A DNA stretch of 64,000 nt from Saccharospirillaceae bacterium (GTDB taxonomy: Bacteria; Pseudomonadota; Gammaproteobacteria; Pseudomonadales; Oceanobacteraceae). The notes under the pieces were generated by a model. It was given only the letters and a program-made list of their open reading frames with translations, searched no databases and was not told where the DNA came from. Below are positions 34,215 to 43,018 of this stretch, in pieces. Each line of letters starts with the position of its first letter. Positions within the stretch are counted from its first letter, which is position 1. The stretch is from contig JAJOJJ010000019.1 of assembly GCA_021208685.1 (NCBI GenBank), positions 1 through 64,000 on the forward strand, in the 5' to 3' direction. Position numbers and translations under genes: made by a program.

Positions 34215-35099
34215 ATGAAATATCCGGTTATTATGTCCAGTCGGTATTTTTTACCCTTACTGCTTACCACTTTGATCACTGCCTGTGGGGGTGATAACGG
34301 TGAAGATAACTCCGGAGTTAATACAGACAACAAACCGGCTGAGCAGAATAATACCCATAACGAGCAAAGCCCCGGTAATGACCAGAACGCCGGTAATGAC
34401 CAGAACCCCGACAATGACCAGAACCCCGGCAGTGACCAGAACGCCGGCAGTGACCAGAACGCCGGCAGTGACCAGAACACTGACGATGACCAGAACCCCG
34501 GTAATAACCAGAACACTGACGATGACCAGAACACTGACACCGGCAATCCTCAGACATTTGAAGCCAAAGGCGGAAGTTATGGTTCATTATTCAATGCCTG
34601 GAAATTTCCTTATCTGCTCTTTAACGATAATGTGAATAAGCAGGTCGCAAACGGTATAACCTATACTCTGATCCGCTCAGCGAATGGTGACTGGGATATA
34701 ACAATGGACGGTCGCGATACAGTTCTGAATACCCGTTACGATGATTATCTTCAGGGAAGCTGGCGTTACAGCACTCAGAACGGTATCGCTGCCATTTATG
34801 AAACGTACGACATCGATAATGACACGACACGGCTGACATATTTCGACAATGGCCGGATTTATCGACAACTTTTTGATGGCGATGACTTACTGACCGAACA
34901 TTGGTATCTGGATAACGGCAGTGAAATACGGATTGCTTACGATGCCTGGGATCTGGACAGCGAACTGACGATTACCACTCCGGACGGAAGCAGTGCATTG
35001 ATCTATTACAACTGCACATCCACAGCGATCTCGATATTAACGATGACGATTCAGCAGCTGAACAACGACTGCCGCAGCAACGCGCAGGAATACAATTAA
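34215..35099 (+). CDS. Lipoprotein of unknown function, paralogue 3, with DQN repeat linker
   Basis: A 294-residue lipoprotein with lipobox LITAC (Cys24) and Gly-Gly after it. Residues 55-108 are nine 6-residue units of the type NDQNPG/SDQNAG/DDQNTD, an unusually long acidic, Asp/Asn-rich stalk. The folded part carries VANGITYTLIRSANGDWDI, GSWRYSTQNGIAAIYE, RLTYFDNGRIYRQLFDGDD and a final C...C pair, in the same order as paralogues 1 and 2. The Asp-rich repeats could bind calcium, but this is speculation. It is 127 bases after paralogue 2 and may have its own promoter. Confidence 0.82.
   Translation: MKYPVIMSSRYFLPLLLTTLITACGGDNGEDNSGVNTDNKPAEQNNTHNEQSPGNDQNAGNDQNPDNDQNPGSDQNAGSDQNAGSDQNTDDDQNPGNNQNTDDDQNTDTGNPQTFEAKGGSYGSLFNAWKFPYLLFNDNVNKQVANGITYTLIRSANGDWDITMDGRDTVLNTRYDDYLQGSWRYSTQNGIAAIYETYDIDNDTTRLTYFDNGRIYRQLFDGDDLLTEHWYLDNGSEIRIAYDAWDLDSELTITTPDGSSALIYYNCTSTAISILTMTIQQLNNDCRSNAQEYN
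34377..34538 (+). repeat. 18-base tandem repeat coding the DQN stalk
   Basis: Nine 18-base units with a GACCAGAAC core encode (N/S/D)DQN(A/P/T)(G/D) in frame. Several neighbouring copies are almost identical, so the number of units may change by slippage and alter stalk length. Confidence 0.93.
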
Positions 35100-35125
35100 A
35101 GGAAAACATTTTATCGGCTGACAAA

Positions 35126-35160
35126 CTGATATCTGAGGACTATTAATCCTCAGATATCAG
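35126..35160. terminator. Long hairpin between convergent genes
   Basis: A perfect 14-pair stem, CTGATATCTGAGGA (35126-35139) with TCCTCAGATATCAG (35147-35160), and a seven-base loop. No T-run on either side, so it is a possible but atypical terminator or mRNA-stabilising hairpin for both genes. Confidence 0.5.
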
Positions 35161-35176
35161 GGCCTCTTAACACTTA

Positions 35177-36700
35177 TTAAACAGTCCCAGGCTCCGTTCC
35201 TGGATGAAACTGATCACTGCCGTATAATTCTGACAGCAGCTTTGCTTCACCATTCGGTTGTACCATACGAGCATGATGACGGGTTAACTGACGCGGCTCA
35301 GCAACCCCACAGGAATGGGCAATCATACCGACTTCCTGATTCAGAATTTCAACAAAATGCGCAACCCGTGCCGCTTTATCAACCGGAACCAACCCACGCT
35401 GTAAGCGCGGATTATGAGTAGTAATACCCGTCGGACAGGTATTTTTATTGCACTGCAATGCCTGAATACAGCCGAGCGCGAACATAAACCCACGCGCACT
35501 GGTCACAAAGTCAGCGCCGACACATAACGCCCAGGCGACCCGGTCAGGCGTAATTAATTTACCCGAGGCCACAATTTTAATCCGTGGTCTCAGTTTGTAT
35601 TCATCCAGCACATCCACCAGCATCGGCAACGCCTGCGCCAATGGCAGCCCCATATAGTCCATCAAAGACTGCGGTGCAGCACCAGTCCCTCCCTCTGCAC
35701 CGTCAAGAGTCATAAAATCCGGGGCTGATTCTGTCCCGCGCATATGAATGGCACGACATAAATCACGGATCCAGCCAATCTCACCCAGTACGGCTTTAAA
35801 ACCCACTGGCTTACCGGTAATCGCCCTGACCTGAGCAATCATATCCAGTAAATCATCCACTGAGCGGATTTCCGGATGACCATTAGGTGAGATGGAGTCT
35901 TCACCAACAGGAATGTGGCGGATAGCCGCAATTTCAGCCGTGACTTTTTCACCGGGCAAAATGCCACCTTTACCCGGCTTAGCACCCTGACTGAGTTTAA
36001 TCTCAAACATACGCACCTGTTCGTGAGCGGCAATGGCGCGCAGTTTTTCCGCGTCAAGCTCACCGAACTCATTCCGAACACCGTATTTGGCCGTACCAAT
36101 CTGGAAGACAATATCAGCACCACCTTCAAGGTGATAAGGTGACAACCCTCCTTCGCCGGTGTTCATCCAGCAACCAGCCAATCGGGCCCCTTTAGATAAG
36201 GCCAATACCGCTGGTCGGGAAATGGCTCCAAAACTCATTCCGGAGATATTAATCAGCGACGAGGTTGTATAAGGCGTACGGCAATATTCGCCCAGCGTCA
36301 CAGGGCCGGCATCCGCAAAGTCATGTTTCAGCGCCGGAAATGCGCTGTTCACAAATAAAATGGTGCCAGGAACATCCAGTCTGCGGGTTGAACCGAAGGC
36401 AACGGTGGTATTTTCATTTTTTGCAGCGCGATAGACCCAGGCGCGCTCCGCACGGTTAAAAGGCAACTCTTCTCGGTCCTGAGCAAAAAAATACTGCCGG
36501 AAAAACTCGCCCAGATGCTCAAAGAAATACCGAAACCGGCCGATCACCGGAAAGTTGCGGCGAACAGTATGGCGGGTCTGGGTAATATCCACGATATAAG
36601 CCATCAATATCCAGCCAGCAGCCAACAGCACCGTAACACCTAACAGACCAACTAAAGCAATCACACCATAAGCGGCAATCAACAATACGTCATCAGACAT
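35177..36700 (-). CDS. Membrane-anchored FMN-binding glutamate synthase family protein
   Basis: A 507-residue protein from the ATG at 36700 (MSDDVLL). One N-terminal membrane helix (about 5-35) precedes a domain equivalent to the FMN-binding core of glutamate synthase large subunit: GEGGLSPYHLEGGADIVFQIGTAKYGV, GAKPGKGGILPGEKVT, TLDGAEGGTGAAPQSL and a Cys-rich CNKNTCPTGIT (3Fe-4S-like) segment, cited in pieces. It lacks the glutamine amidotransferase domain, so it is not a complete GltB. The physiological reaction of these stand-alone proteins is not established. Single gene. Confidence 0.88.
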   Translation of the reverse strand: MSDDVLLIAAYGVIALVGLLGVTVLLAAGWILMAYIVDITQTRHTVRRNFPVIGRFRYFFEHLGEFFRQYFFAQDREELPFNRAERAWVYRAAKNENTTVAFGSTRRLDVPGTILFVNSAFPALKHDFADAGPVTLGEYCRTPYTTSSLINISGMSFGAISRPAVLALSKGARLAGCWMNTGEGGLSPYHLEGGADIVFQIGTAKYGVRNEFGELDAEKLRAIAAHEQVRMFEIKLSQGAKPGKGGILPGEKVTAEIAAIRHIPVGEDSISPNGHPEIRSVDDLLDMIAQVRAITGKPVGFKAVLGEIGWIRDLCRAIHMRGTESAPDFMTLDGAEGGTGAAPQSLMDYMGLPLAQALPMLVDVLDEYKLRPRIKIVASGKLITPDRVAWALCVGADFVTSARGFMFALGCIQALQCNKNTCPTGITTHNPRLQRGLVPVDKAARVAHFVEILNQEVGMIAHSCGVAEPRQLTRHHARMVQPNGEAKLLSELYGSDQFHPGTEPGTV

Positions 36701-37013
36701 GATCCATCCCCGGTTATTGAACTCTGCTGTTGAGAAACACCCAGCCAGAGGCTGAGGGTTAGCGGTCATCACTCACCAGAGCCTGTTAACAGAACGCGGT
36801 GATACGACACAAGCACGGTGAAGGATAAAACACTGAGTCACGATGTGCACCTGTAAAGCAACAGCAATAGAACCGGCCGCGTTCAGGATTCTGTACCGTT
36901 CATCGGTCGTTATTTATAGGATAGTTGCCACATGATCAGGCCAATGCCCGGCCTGAATGCCGGAATACAACACCAATCTGAACGCCTCAGCAATGCCGAA
37001 GCAATTAAATGGT
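36701..37013. other. Intergenic region with no supported gene
   Basis: About 310 bases between the promoter side of the glutamate-synthase-like gene and the terminator of the lipoprotein gene. I see no convincing frame, repeat or operator in it. Confidence 0.6.
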
Positions 37014-37040
37014 AAAAAAAACGCACTCAATTGAGTGCGC
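37014..37040 (-). terminator. Rho-independent terminator of the repeat lipoprotein gene
   Basis: On the minus strand the palindrome GCGCACTCAATTGAGTGCG is followed by eight T (37014-37021 as A on the plus strand), directly after the stop at 37065. Confidence 0.9.
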
Positions 37041-37064
37041 TAAAAGGGTAATTGTTACGAATAA

Positions 37065-38633
37065 TTAAATGGATACACCCAGTGCCTTAATGGTTTGCAT
37101 ATTCAGATACTGATCAACCGGCAAATCATTCTCTTTCTGGAAGGCATTTACCGCGTTCATAGTATCCCGGCCAACAACTCCATCAATCTTTCCCGGGTTG
37201 TAGCCACGGGATTGCAGTGCCCGCTGGATATCTGCAACGGTACCGTTATCCATGTTTGTTTCACACAGGATTGAGCGCCATTCCATATACCCTTCTTTAT
37301 CCAGGTGGCGAAGCTCGATGTCTTTATATTCTTCGGGAATGTTGATTTCACGGGTTTCCGCTGCCGAAACCAGTTTCGTCACTTTCAGAGTGTCAAACTC
37401 AGCGGGAACATCAACTTTACGACTGCTGGCTGGTACTTTTACCACCTGACGGGTCACTGTTTCATAACGCGCTGGTTGCTCAACGAGACAGATCTGATTT
37501 CCGGTACGGCTTTGCTTATTCATCGTTTTATCGTGAATTTCATGCCAGACAAAACTTGGCTCAGAAACCTGTTTAGTGACAGTGGCCGTTCTGAATTTTG
37601 CAGGTATCGTTTTCCGTACTTCACCAGCCGCTGAAACCAGCTCCTTTACTTTTACCGTTTTATATTCAGCAGGAATTTCGACTACGGAAGTACTCGCTGG
37701 CGAAACCATAACGGTTTTTTCGACCGTTTTATACGTCGCAGGAACCTCAACCAGACACATAATCTCACCCGTCGCTTCATTCAGCTTCTGGATAGGACCA
37801 GTGCCCTTCTTCCAGACCGAGTGAGCTGGTACATCGACAACCTGTTCAGTAACTGTTTTATAAACAGCCGGTATTTCTTCAATCCGGGTCGATGCTTCAC
37901 GAACCAGAATTTGTTTTTCCACCCAGCGATATTCTGCTTCAGTAGGCTCTATCACTTCATAGGCTTCTGCAACCAACACATTTTCTTCAGTATCTTCAAA
38001 TTTGGCTGGAATAAAGTGTTCATGGTAACAGGTACCCGGCTGAGTACTGCCAAGATCGATACCGTGTGCAGCCGCTTTGTTCAGAAGCTCATCGCCAGCA
38101 GGCGCTGAGTTAATGGTATTATCAATACGCCAATATCGACCACCTTCCTGAACAAGCTTTTCTTCGGTAACGGTTTCATAGGTTGCCGGAATAACTTCAA
38201 CAAAAGATGAGGCCGGCTTAACCTCTACCGTTTCTTCCACGGTTTCATATTTAGCCGGGATAATTTCGTATTTCTTTGTCGCTTCTTTAACCAGAACCCG
38301 CTCACTGACTTTTTTATAGGTCGGTTCTACCCAAACCCGGGCGTAACATTCGCCCTGCTTAGCTCCGGGAGGAAGAAGATCTGAGACTAAAGAGCCTCCG
38401 GATTGATATGAAGCCGCATCCTGAGACTGAGCTGCGGACATGCTCTGAAGCTCAGCTTCTTTTTTGGCAAGCTCCGCTTCTTTGGCCAACAGTGCTTCAT
38501 TACGCGTCTGAAGTTCCTCAGCGGTAATACCTGAAACAGTATTGGTACTGGTGTTTGTCGCAGTAGTACTGCATGCCGCGATACCAGTGATCGCCATAAA
38601 AACGGTAATTTTTCGCAGAGTTACTAAGTTCAT
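37065..38633 (-). CDS. Repeat-rich lipoprotein with C-terminal peptidoglycan-binding domain
   Basis: A 522-residue lipoprotein (lipobox GIAAC, Cys21). A short coiled stretch (AKEAELAKKEAEL, about 50-62) precedes nine or so degenerate repeats of roughly 35-45 residues built on 'IPAxYxTVxExVxVxPAS', some preceded by a conserved Cys segment (ECYARVWVEPTYK, TCYHEHFIPA, MCLVEVPATYK, ICLVEQPARYE). The last 65 residues form a PG_binding_1 domain (IQRALQSRGYNPGKIDGVVG). The protein would span from outer membrane to cell wall, like a structural tether. The repeat family has no assigned function that I know. Single gene with its own terminator. Confidence 0.85.
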   Translation of the reverse strand: MNLVTLRKITVFMAITGIAACSTTATNTSTNTVSGITAEELQTRNEALLAKEAELAKKEAELQSMSAAQSQDAASYQSGGSLVSDLLPPGAKQGECYARVWVEPTYKKVSERVLVKEATKKYEIIPAKYETVEETVEVKPASSFVEVIPATYETVTEEKLVQEGGRYWRIDNTINSAPAGDELLNKAAAHGIDLGSTQPGTCYHEHFIPAKFEDTEENVLVAEAYEVIEPTEAEYRWVEKQILVREASTRIEEIPAVYKTVTEQVVDVPAHSVWKKGTGPIQKLNEATGEIMCLVEVPATYKTVEKTVMVSPASTSVVEIPAEYKTVKVKELVSAAGEVRKTIPAKFRTATVTKQVSEPSFVWHEIHDKTMNKQSRTGNQICLVEQPARYETVTRQVVKVPASSRKVDVPAEFDTLKVTKLVSAAETREINIPEEYKDIELRHLDKEGYMEWRSILCETNMDNGTVADIQRALQSRGYNPGKIDGVVGRDTMNAVNAFQKENDLPVDQYLNMQTIKALGVSI

Positions 38634-39390
38634 CGCACTGAAATTCCACTAAGGCCCTAGTTGATGGTTTCGCGTGGGCAGAATACATAGGAAAATATAA
38701 CAGAACAGAACAAGACGGATCGTTTCAGTCGTTTTACTTAAATTTCCCACTGATCCGAACGAAAATCCGTAAAATAAACACTCATACCCATTGAGTAACA
38801 ATGAGCCGATGAAAGCTTAAAACCTCGACACCTTAATATGCACAAAGGTACAAAAACCAATATTGCCGGATAAAAATATTATTTATAAATTATTTAATGA
38901 ATAAAATTATCTTCAACAGAAGAACAAAAGTACCATTCGTTTGATTTTCATCGTCATAATAAATTTAATATTTGCGCACTGCCTTTCAATCGACAGGATT
39001 GCATTGAAATCCGTCAAGCGTACATAACACTGTTCTGAATCGCGATGGACCCCAATAAATTCCACCGCCAACAATCTGATAACCATCCGGTTATCCGCTG
39101 TAATCCGTGTCTTGCCAGACGTATCGGATCAATATCCATGGAGCACTGTCATTTTTCAGGATGATCCTGACCATCTGACAGACCCGCTGAACAAATCCCA
39201 CCCGAAGCGGCGATCCGAAGTATTGGATGAAACAATATCCATGTCCGCTCACAGCACGTTGTCTGTTGAACACGCCCGGCAGCCCGGAGGCTGGGGTTTA
39301 ACGGTGATAACGGACAAACAGCGCAATAAGATGCACGGCAAACCGGGAAGGATTAAGTGCTGAGTCGCCAGACGCGCCGGGCAAAAAAAA
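38634..39390. other. AT-rich intergenic region with no supported gene
   Basis: About 750 bases. The part at 38780-38990 is visibly AT-rich compared with the rest of the window and probably holds the promoter of the lipoprotein gene. Short frames exist (an 83-codon one at 39112-39363, a 39-codon one at 39045) but have no ribosome site, no recognisable product and atypical composition, so I do not call them. It may contain remnants of older genes. Confidence 0.5.
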
Positions 39391-39407
39391 GAGCAGCCAG
39401 GCTGCTC
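39383..39407 (-). terminator. Terminator of the 109-residue protein gene
   Basis: Stem GAGCAGC (39391-39397) with GCTGCTC (39401-39407), loop of three, followed on the minus strand by eight T (39383-39390 as A on plus). Confidence 0.85.
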
Positions 39408-39516
39408 AGGGAACGAAGTATGATCGGGTGCTGTGATCATGCGCTAAGGGTGCTGCGAAAAATTGTGCCAGGATGTTTCTGCCCGCCTCCTGGCTGACGG
39501 TAACCGGACCGGCGGC

Positions 39517-39846
39517 TTATGCCGTCGGTGTAATGTTTTTTACGTTTTTGGCAGTGAAGTATGAAAATCCGCCTTCCATATCGCCCACCTCTACCCGGTT
39601 CGGGGAAAGCGGTGAGCTTTTGATCGCGGCGATATACAGGCCGCGACAGGCAATCAGATTTTTATCAACATCATTGAAGTGTGGCTGGGAAAAGGCAAAG
39701 GTCTTACGTTCACAGCCACGCTCCAGTGTGACAATCAGTTGCGCATCGGTCAGCTCGTTAGCCCGTGAATAGTTCACGTAGGTGACACGATACGCCTGAT
39801 CGAATTCGTACAAATATTGATCGAGTGTTTGGCGGCTGATGCTCAT
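39517..39846 (-). CDS. Conserved-looking small protein of unknown function
   Basis: A 109-residue soluble protein (MSISRQTLDQYLYEFDQAYRV at the start, of which the first twenty matter), no signal peptide or membrane segment. The mix of helix, then short strands, and a clean terminator after it support a real gene. It contains FSQPHFNDVDKNLIACRGLY and GGFSYFTAKNVKN, which I cannot place in a family. It stands alone, with about 280 bases to the next gene upstream. Confidence 0.65.
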   Translation of the reverse strand: MSISRQTLDQYLYEFDQAYRVTYVNYSRANELTDAQLIVTLERGCERKTFAFSQPHFNDVDKNLIACRGLYIAAIKSSPLSPNRVEVGDMEGGFSYFTAKNVKNITPTA

Positions 39847-39948
39847 GAATACATTAAACCTTTATCGGTGACTGGCGAGATATCTTTAGGTTTAGTCGCC
39901 ACCGGATGTCATCGCAATGCGGGATAACACAAATCTACAGATATTTGT

Positions 39949-39980
39949 AAGCGTCATTTTTCAGTTAAAAAACGACGCTT
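39949..39980. terminator. Possible terminator hairpin
   Basis: AAGCGTC (39949-39955) pairs with GACGCTT (39974-39980), with an inner T5/A6 pairing, followed by TTT. It lies about 150 bases beyond the end of the epimerase gene and in front of the 109-residue protein gene; either reading is possible. Confidence 0.4.
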
Positions 39981-40125
39981 TTTAGCTGCAAATGGTACGA
40001 ATTGATAGGAAAGTCAGGCGTCAATCTTTTGCTGCGTTACAGGAGACAAACAGATTATTACAAAAGAGAGTCAGGCGATCTTCTGCCGGATTCCGTCACA
40101 CACAGACTGCTGCGCATACGATGAC

Positions 40126-41052
40126 TTACCAATGGCGCACAATGTCTTTCAGCGCAGTATCAATGTCGGCAAAGTCATAATTGAATCCGAGCTCCCGTAA
40201 ACGCTGAGGCCTGACATCCTGTCCTTTCAGCAGCAGCTCACTCATTTCGCCAAACAGCAGTTTTGCAACATATTCCGGCATCGGGAATAGCGCGGGGCGT
40301 TGCAGCTGACGGGCCAGGGTTTGTGTAAAGCCGCCGTTGGTAACCGGCACAGGTGCCGTCATATTAACAACACCACTGAGGGTCTTATCAGCGCTGTTGC
40401 TGAGTAAGAAATCGACTGCCCGGCAATAATCCTGCAAATGAATCCATGACAGATTCTGCTGACCGTTACCGATGACACCCCCCAACCCCAGACTGAACGG
40501 CAACCAAAGACGCTTCAGCATACCGCCATGCACGCCCAGCACTACGCCGGTACGCAGAATCAGAAAACGCTCGGCCAGCGGTCGCAAGGGTTCTGCCGCC
40601 GCCTCCCAGTCAACACAGAGCTGCGCAGCAAAGTCAGAGCCCGGTGCTTCCTGCTCACTGTGCGGTGTATCCTCACCACCGGAGTAACCACCGTAATAAC
40701 CGATGGCTGATCCGCTGAGCACCACCCGAAAGCGCTGACCGCTTCGGCTGGCCCAGGCGGCAAGATCACGGGTCAGGGCAATACGGCTGTCTCTTAATGC
40801 CTGCTTGCGTGCCCGGCTCCAGCGTTTATCAGCAATGCCCTCACCCGCCAGATTGACTAACACATCAAACTCACCGCTGAGCTGCTCAAGCCCTGACACC
40901 GCTTTGACGACACCTCCCCAGCGCCGCTGCACCCAGGCCGGACGACGGCTGAGTACAGTAACGGCGGCGCTCTGGGCCAGCCAGCGGTTAATCAGGGCCT
41001 GGCCTATAAAGCCGGTTCCACCGGTAATCAGAATGCGTTGTTGTATCATCAT
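40126..41052 (-). CDS. TIGR01777/YfcH family NAD(P)-binding epimerase-like protein
   Basis: A 308-residue member of the extended short-chain dehydrogenase family known as TIGR01777 (E. coli YfcH, SulA-like). The N-terminus ILITGGTGFIGQALINRWL is the dinucleotide motif; NLAGEGIADKRW, VLSGSAIGYYGG and the C-terminal DUF1731 block (LFPMPEYVAKLLFGEM, QRLRELGFNYDF) are diagnostic. Substrate unknown for the family. It lies 31 bases after the stop of the acyl-CoA dehydrogenase gene on the same strand and may be cotranscribed. Confidence 0.93.
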   Translation of the reverse strand: MMIQQRILITGGTGFIGQALINRWLAQSAAVTVLSRRPAWVQRRWGGVVKAVSGLEQLSGEFDVLVNLAGEGIADKRWSRARKQALRDSRIALTRDLAAWASRSGQRFRVVLSGSAIGYYGGYSGGEDTPHSEQEAPGSDFAAQLCVDWEAAAEPLRPLAERFLILRTGVVLGVHGGMLKRLWLPFSLGLGGVIGNGQQNLSWIHLQDYCRAVDFLLSNSADKTLSGVVNMTAPVPVTNGGFTQTLARQLQRPALFPMPEYVAKLLFGEMSELLLKGQDVRPQRLRELGFNYDFADIDTALKDIVRHW

Positions 41053-41083
41053 GTTCTCCTTACCGATGGTTTGCCCGGACGGA

Positions 41084-42853
41084 TCAGAACTGACCGACGG
41101 CCATATCCATCAGACTCTCTTTACCGGCTTCAATTTCACTCAGCAGAGCTTCGGTTTGTGGCAGCAGTTTGTCCATATAGAAACGTGCACTGTGCACTTT
41201 CGCCTGATAGAAGTCGGTTTCCGTCGAACCGGCATCAAGCTGCTGCTGTGCGACCAGTGCCATCCTGCTCCAGAAATATCCCACCGCCGTCAGGGCAAAC
41301 AAGCGCAGGTAAGGCGTTGCCGCGGAGCCTGCCTGCTCACGGTCGCTCATGCCATTCTGCATCAGCCACATAGTGGCTTTTTGTAAGCGCGCAATGGCTG
41401 CTTTCAGTTTTGGCAGGTGCGGAGCCTGTGGGTTGTCATTCATGAAGCTGTCCAGCAGGGCAAAGAAGCGCTTCAGTGCACGGCCACCGTGCATTCCGAT
41501 TTTACGCCCGACCAGATCCAGCGCCTGAATGCCGTTGGTACCCTCATATATCCGGGTAATACGGGCATCACGCACCAGTTGCTCCAGCGGCCAGTCCTGA
41601 GTGAAGCCAGAGCCACCCATCAGTTGCAGACCATCGTTGGCACAGAAGAAGCCTTCATCGGTCAGGAAGGCTTTGACCACCGGCGTCAGCAGCTGCACCA
41701 TGTCATCGGCATATTCACGCTCTGCCGGGTCTTCTGCGGTGTGCGCAATATCCAGATTCAGTGCCGTGAAGTACGCCAGAGCGCGGCTGCCTTCAATGGT
41801 GGCTTTCTGACGCAGCAGCATACGACGCACATCGGGGTGAACGATGATCGGATCGGCGGGCTTATCCGGGGCCTGCGGACCCGCCAGCGAGCGGCTCTGC
41901 AGACGGTCTTTGGCAAAGCCTAAAGAAACCTGATACGCCGCTTCAGCCACACCCAATCCCTGCAGACCAACCATAAGACGGGCACTGTTCATCATCACAA
42001 ACATGGCCTGCAGACCTTTGTGCGGCTCACCAATCAGCCAGCCTTTCGCTGCTTCAAAGTTCATCACACAGGTCGCAGAACCCTTGATGCCCATCTTGTG
42101 TTCCAGACCACCGCAAAATGCCGGGTTACGGCTGCCATCTTCCAGCACTTTAGGCACAAGGAAGAGTGAGATACCTTTGGAGCCAGCCGGTGCATCCGGC
42201 AGTTTCGCCAAGACCAGATGAATGATGTTATCAACCAGATCGTGCTCGCCACCGGTGATCCAGATTTTGGTACCGGACACCGCGTAAGAGCCATCCGCCT
42301 GAGGTTCTGCCTTAGTGCGGATCAGACCCAGATCAGTACCACAATGCGGTTCCGTCAGACACATAGTACCGGTCCACTCACCGCTGATCAGGCGCGGCAG
42401 GAAATAGTCTTTCTGTTCGTTGGTGCCATAGCCTAACAGAGCATTGACAGCACCATGGGTCAGACCCGGATACATACCCAGTGACAGGTTAGCTGAACAC
42501 ATCATCTCTTCGGCCAGCGTGTTCAGCGTATGCGGCATGCCCTGACCGCCGTATTCAACCGGGGCAGACAATGCGGTCCAGCCCGCTTCGGCAAACTGCT
42601 TATAAGCTTCTTTAAAGCCATCCGGGGTCGTTACATTTTTTGTTTGCGGGTCGTAGTGACAACCCTGACGATCCCCCTGGGTATTGGTAGGTGCAATCAC
42701 GTTCTGAGCCAGCTTGGCACCTTCGGTCAGCATGGCATCCATGATGTCGCGCGTTGCATCTTCGTAGCCAGGCAGTGCCGGCAGAATCTCGTCACCTTTT
42801 AACAGTTCATACAGCACAAATTGCATGTCACGCAGGGGAGCCTGATAACTCAT
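41084..42853 (-). CDS. Acyl-CoA dehydrogenase (large, with extra C-terminal domain)
   Basis: A 589-residue FAD enzyme of the acyl-CoA dehydrogenase family that introduces the alpha-beta double bond. Conserved blocks: MCLTEPHCGTDLG (FAD/substrate), GTKIWITGGEHDL, the catalytic-base region RITRIYEGTNGIQALDLVGR, and an added C-terminal helical domain of about 120 residues. This long form includes fatty acyl-CoA and methylmercaptopropionyl-CoA (DmdC-type) dehydrogenases; the exact substrate is not settled by sequence. Divergent from the renalase-like gene across a 165-base gap. Confidence 0.92.
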   Translation of the reverse strand: MSYQAPLRDMQFVLYELLKGDEILPALPGYEDATRDIMDAMLTEGAKLAQNVIAPTNTQGDRQGCHYDPQTKNVTTPDGFKEAYKQFAEAGWTALSAPVEYGGQGMPHTLNTLAEEMMCSANLSLGMYPGLTHGAVNALLGYGTNEQKDYFLPRLISGEWTGTMCLTEPHCGTDLGLIRTKAEPQADGSYAVSGTKIWITGGEHDLVDNIIHLVLAKLPDAPAGSKGISLFLVPKVLEDGSRNPAFCGGLEHKMGIKGSATCVMNFEAAKGWLIGEPHKGLQAMFVMMNSARLMVGLQGLGVAEAAYQVSLGFAKDRLQSRSLAGPQAPDKPADPIIVHPDVRRMLLRQKATIEGSRALAYFTALNLDIAHTAEDPAEREYADDMVQLLTPVVKAFLTDEGFFCANDGLQLMGGSGFTQDWPLEQLVRDARITRIYEGTNGIQALDLVGRKIGMHGGRALKRFFALLDSFMNDNPQAPHLPKLKAAIARLQKATMWLMQNGMSDREQAGSAATPYLRLFALTAVGYFWSRMALVAQQQLDAGSTETDFYQAKVHSARFYMDKLLPQTEALLSEIEAGKESLMDMAVGQF

Positions 42854-42925
42854 GGGATTTCCTCATTGTTCAACGGACCGATAACGGCAGTTTATTTTGT
42901 TAAAGCATTGCAAGGCATCTGAAAA

Positions 42926-43000
42926 CGATACAAAGCATTTTCAAAGCTATGCAATAGTTATACATCACAGAGAAAAACGGTACAATGGAAACTTGTACAA
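42926..43000 (+). promoter_or_regulatory. Promoter with TTRTACA-type operators before the renalase-like gene
   Basis: Related sites CGATACAAAG (42926), GTTATACAT (42957) and TTGTACAA (42993) lie in the 165-base divergent gap. A good promoter can be drawn with -35 TTATAC (42958-42963), 17-base spacer and -10 TACAAT (42981-42986), so the sites overlap the promoter as repressor operators would. The TTGTACA core equals the half-site reported for the MerR-family regulator MlrA and recurs before the photolyase operon. Confidence 0.55.
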
Positions 43001-43018
43001 ACCCTATCAGGATTTTAT

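Noticed and set aside
39112-39363. 83-codon plus-strand frame
   Set aside because: No ribosome site, no recognisable product, and its 3' end precedes a terminator that belongs to the opposite strand.
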